Positions 6,443 through 6,445 of a stretch of DNA of 6,445 nucleotides are shown here, in pieces. Both the position numbers and the translations under genes were made by a program. Source of the stretch: Kiritimatiellia bacterium (GTDB lineage: Bacteria; Verrucomicrobiota; Kiritimatiellia; RFP12; UBA1067); NCBI GenBank assembly GCA_017430155.1, contig JAFRNO010000390.1, forward strand, positions 1-6,445, read 5' to 3'. The stretch's first letter is position 1; each line of letters begins with the position of its first letter. Under the pieces are notes generated by a model. It was not told the origin of the DNA. It worked only from the letters and a program-made list of their open reading frames with translations, and did no database searches.

Positions 6443-6444
6443 CG
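6424..6444. repeat. Heptanucleotide tandem repeat AATGACG, three copies, reaching the window edge
   Basis: Three perfect copies of AATGACG (6424-6430, 6431-6437, 6438-6444) are followed by A at 6445, so the array may continue. The PurF-like gene reads into it: its last residues (MTNDE) and TGA stop are repeat-encoded. Because seven is not a multiple of three, successive copies shift frame and soon offer a TGA. Similar short heptamer arrays are known between genes in some cyanobacteria and other bacteria; function is unknown. Confidence 0.85.
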
Positions 6445-6445
6445 A

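Overview
The window is a dense, GC-rich, all-plus-strand stretch of bacterial chromosome with five protein genes and almost no spare DNA. Two predicted Tat-exported Gfo/Idh/MocA-fold enzymes, a secreted GH71/99-like protein and an unusual Fe-S type PurF paralogue point to the PVC group, perhaps a gut or sediment Kiritimatiellota/Verrucomicrobiota member. That placement is inferred from gene style only; a Bacteroidota origin looks less likely because of the high GC.

Layout: (1) 1-411 is the C-terminal end of a glycogen/starch branching enzyme (GlgB type) that begins before the window. (2) 412-1842 is a Tat-signal Gfo/Idh/MocA oxidoreductase whose ATG directly follows the glgB stop. (3) 1839-3362 is a Sec-secreted GH71/99-like protein, coupled to gene 2 by a 4-base ATGA overlap. 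These three look like one transcript. (4) A good sigma70-type promoter (3340-3368) lies over the end of gene 3 and should start a new unit with a ~65-base leader. The leader holds a 16-codon mini-ORF that would begin at the predicted transcript start. The unit encodes a Tat-signal GH109-family enzyme (alpha-N-acetylgalactosaminidase type) at 3441-4886. (5) A second promoter of the same design (4918-4946), overlapping a possible terminator, drives a divergent amidophosphoribosyltransferase (PurF family) at 4973-6442. A heptanucleotide repeat (AATGACG x3) crosses its stop codon and runs to the window edge.

Genes 2-4 fit an exported glycan-processing set: a GH109 enzyme that cleaves by NAD-dependent redox chemistry, a second NAD(P)-fold oxidoreductase that could act on sugars, and a GH71/99-like protein. 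The PurF paralogue is the most unusual gene. Its PRPP loop and four Fe-S cysteines are intact, but the usual glutamine-binding motifs of its glutaminase half are replaced, and it carries an extra cysteine cluster at the C-terminus. No RNA genes, CRISPR arrays, insertion sequences or phage genes were seen.
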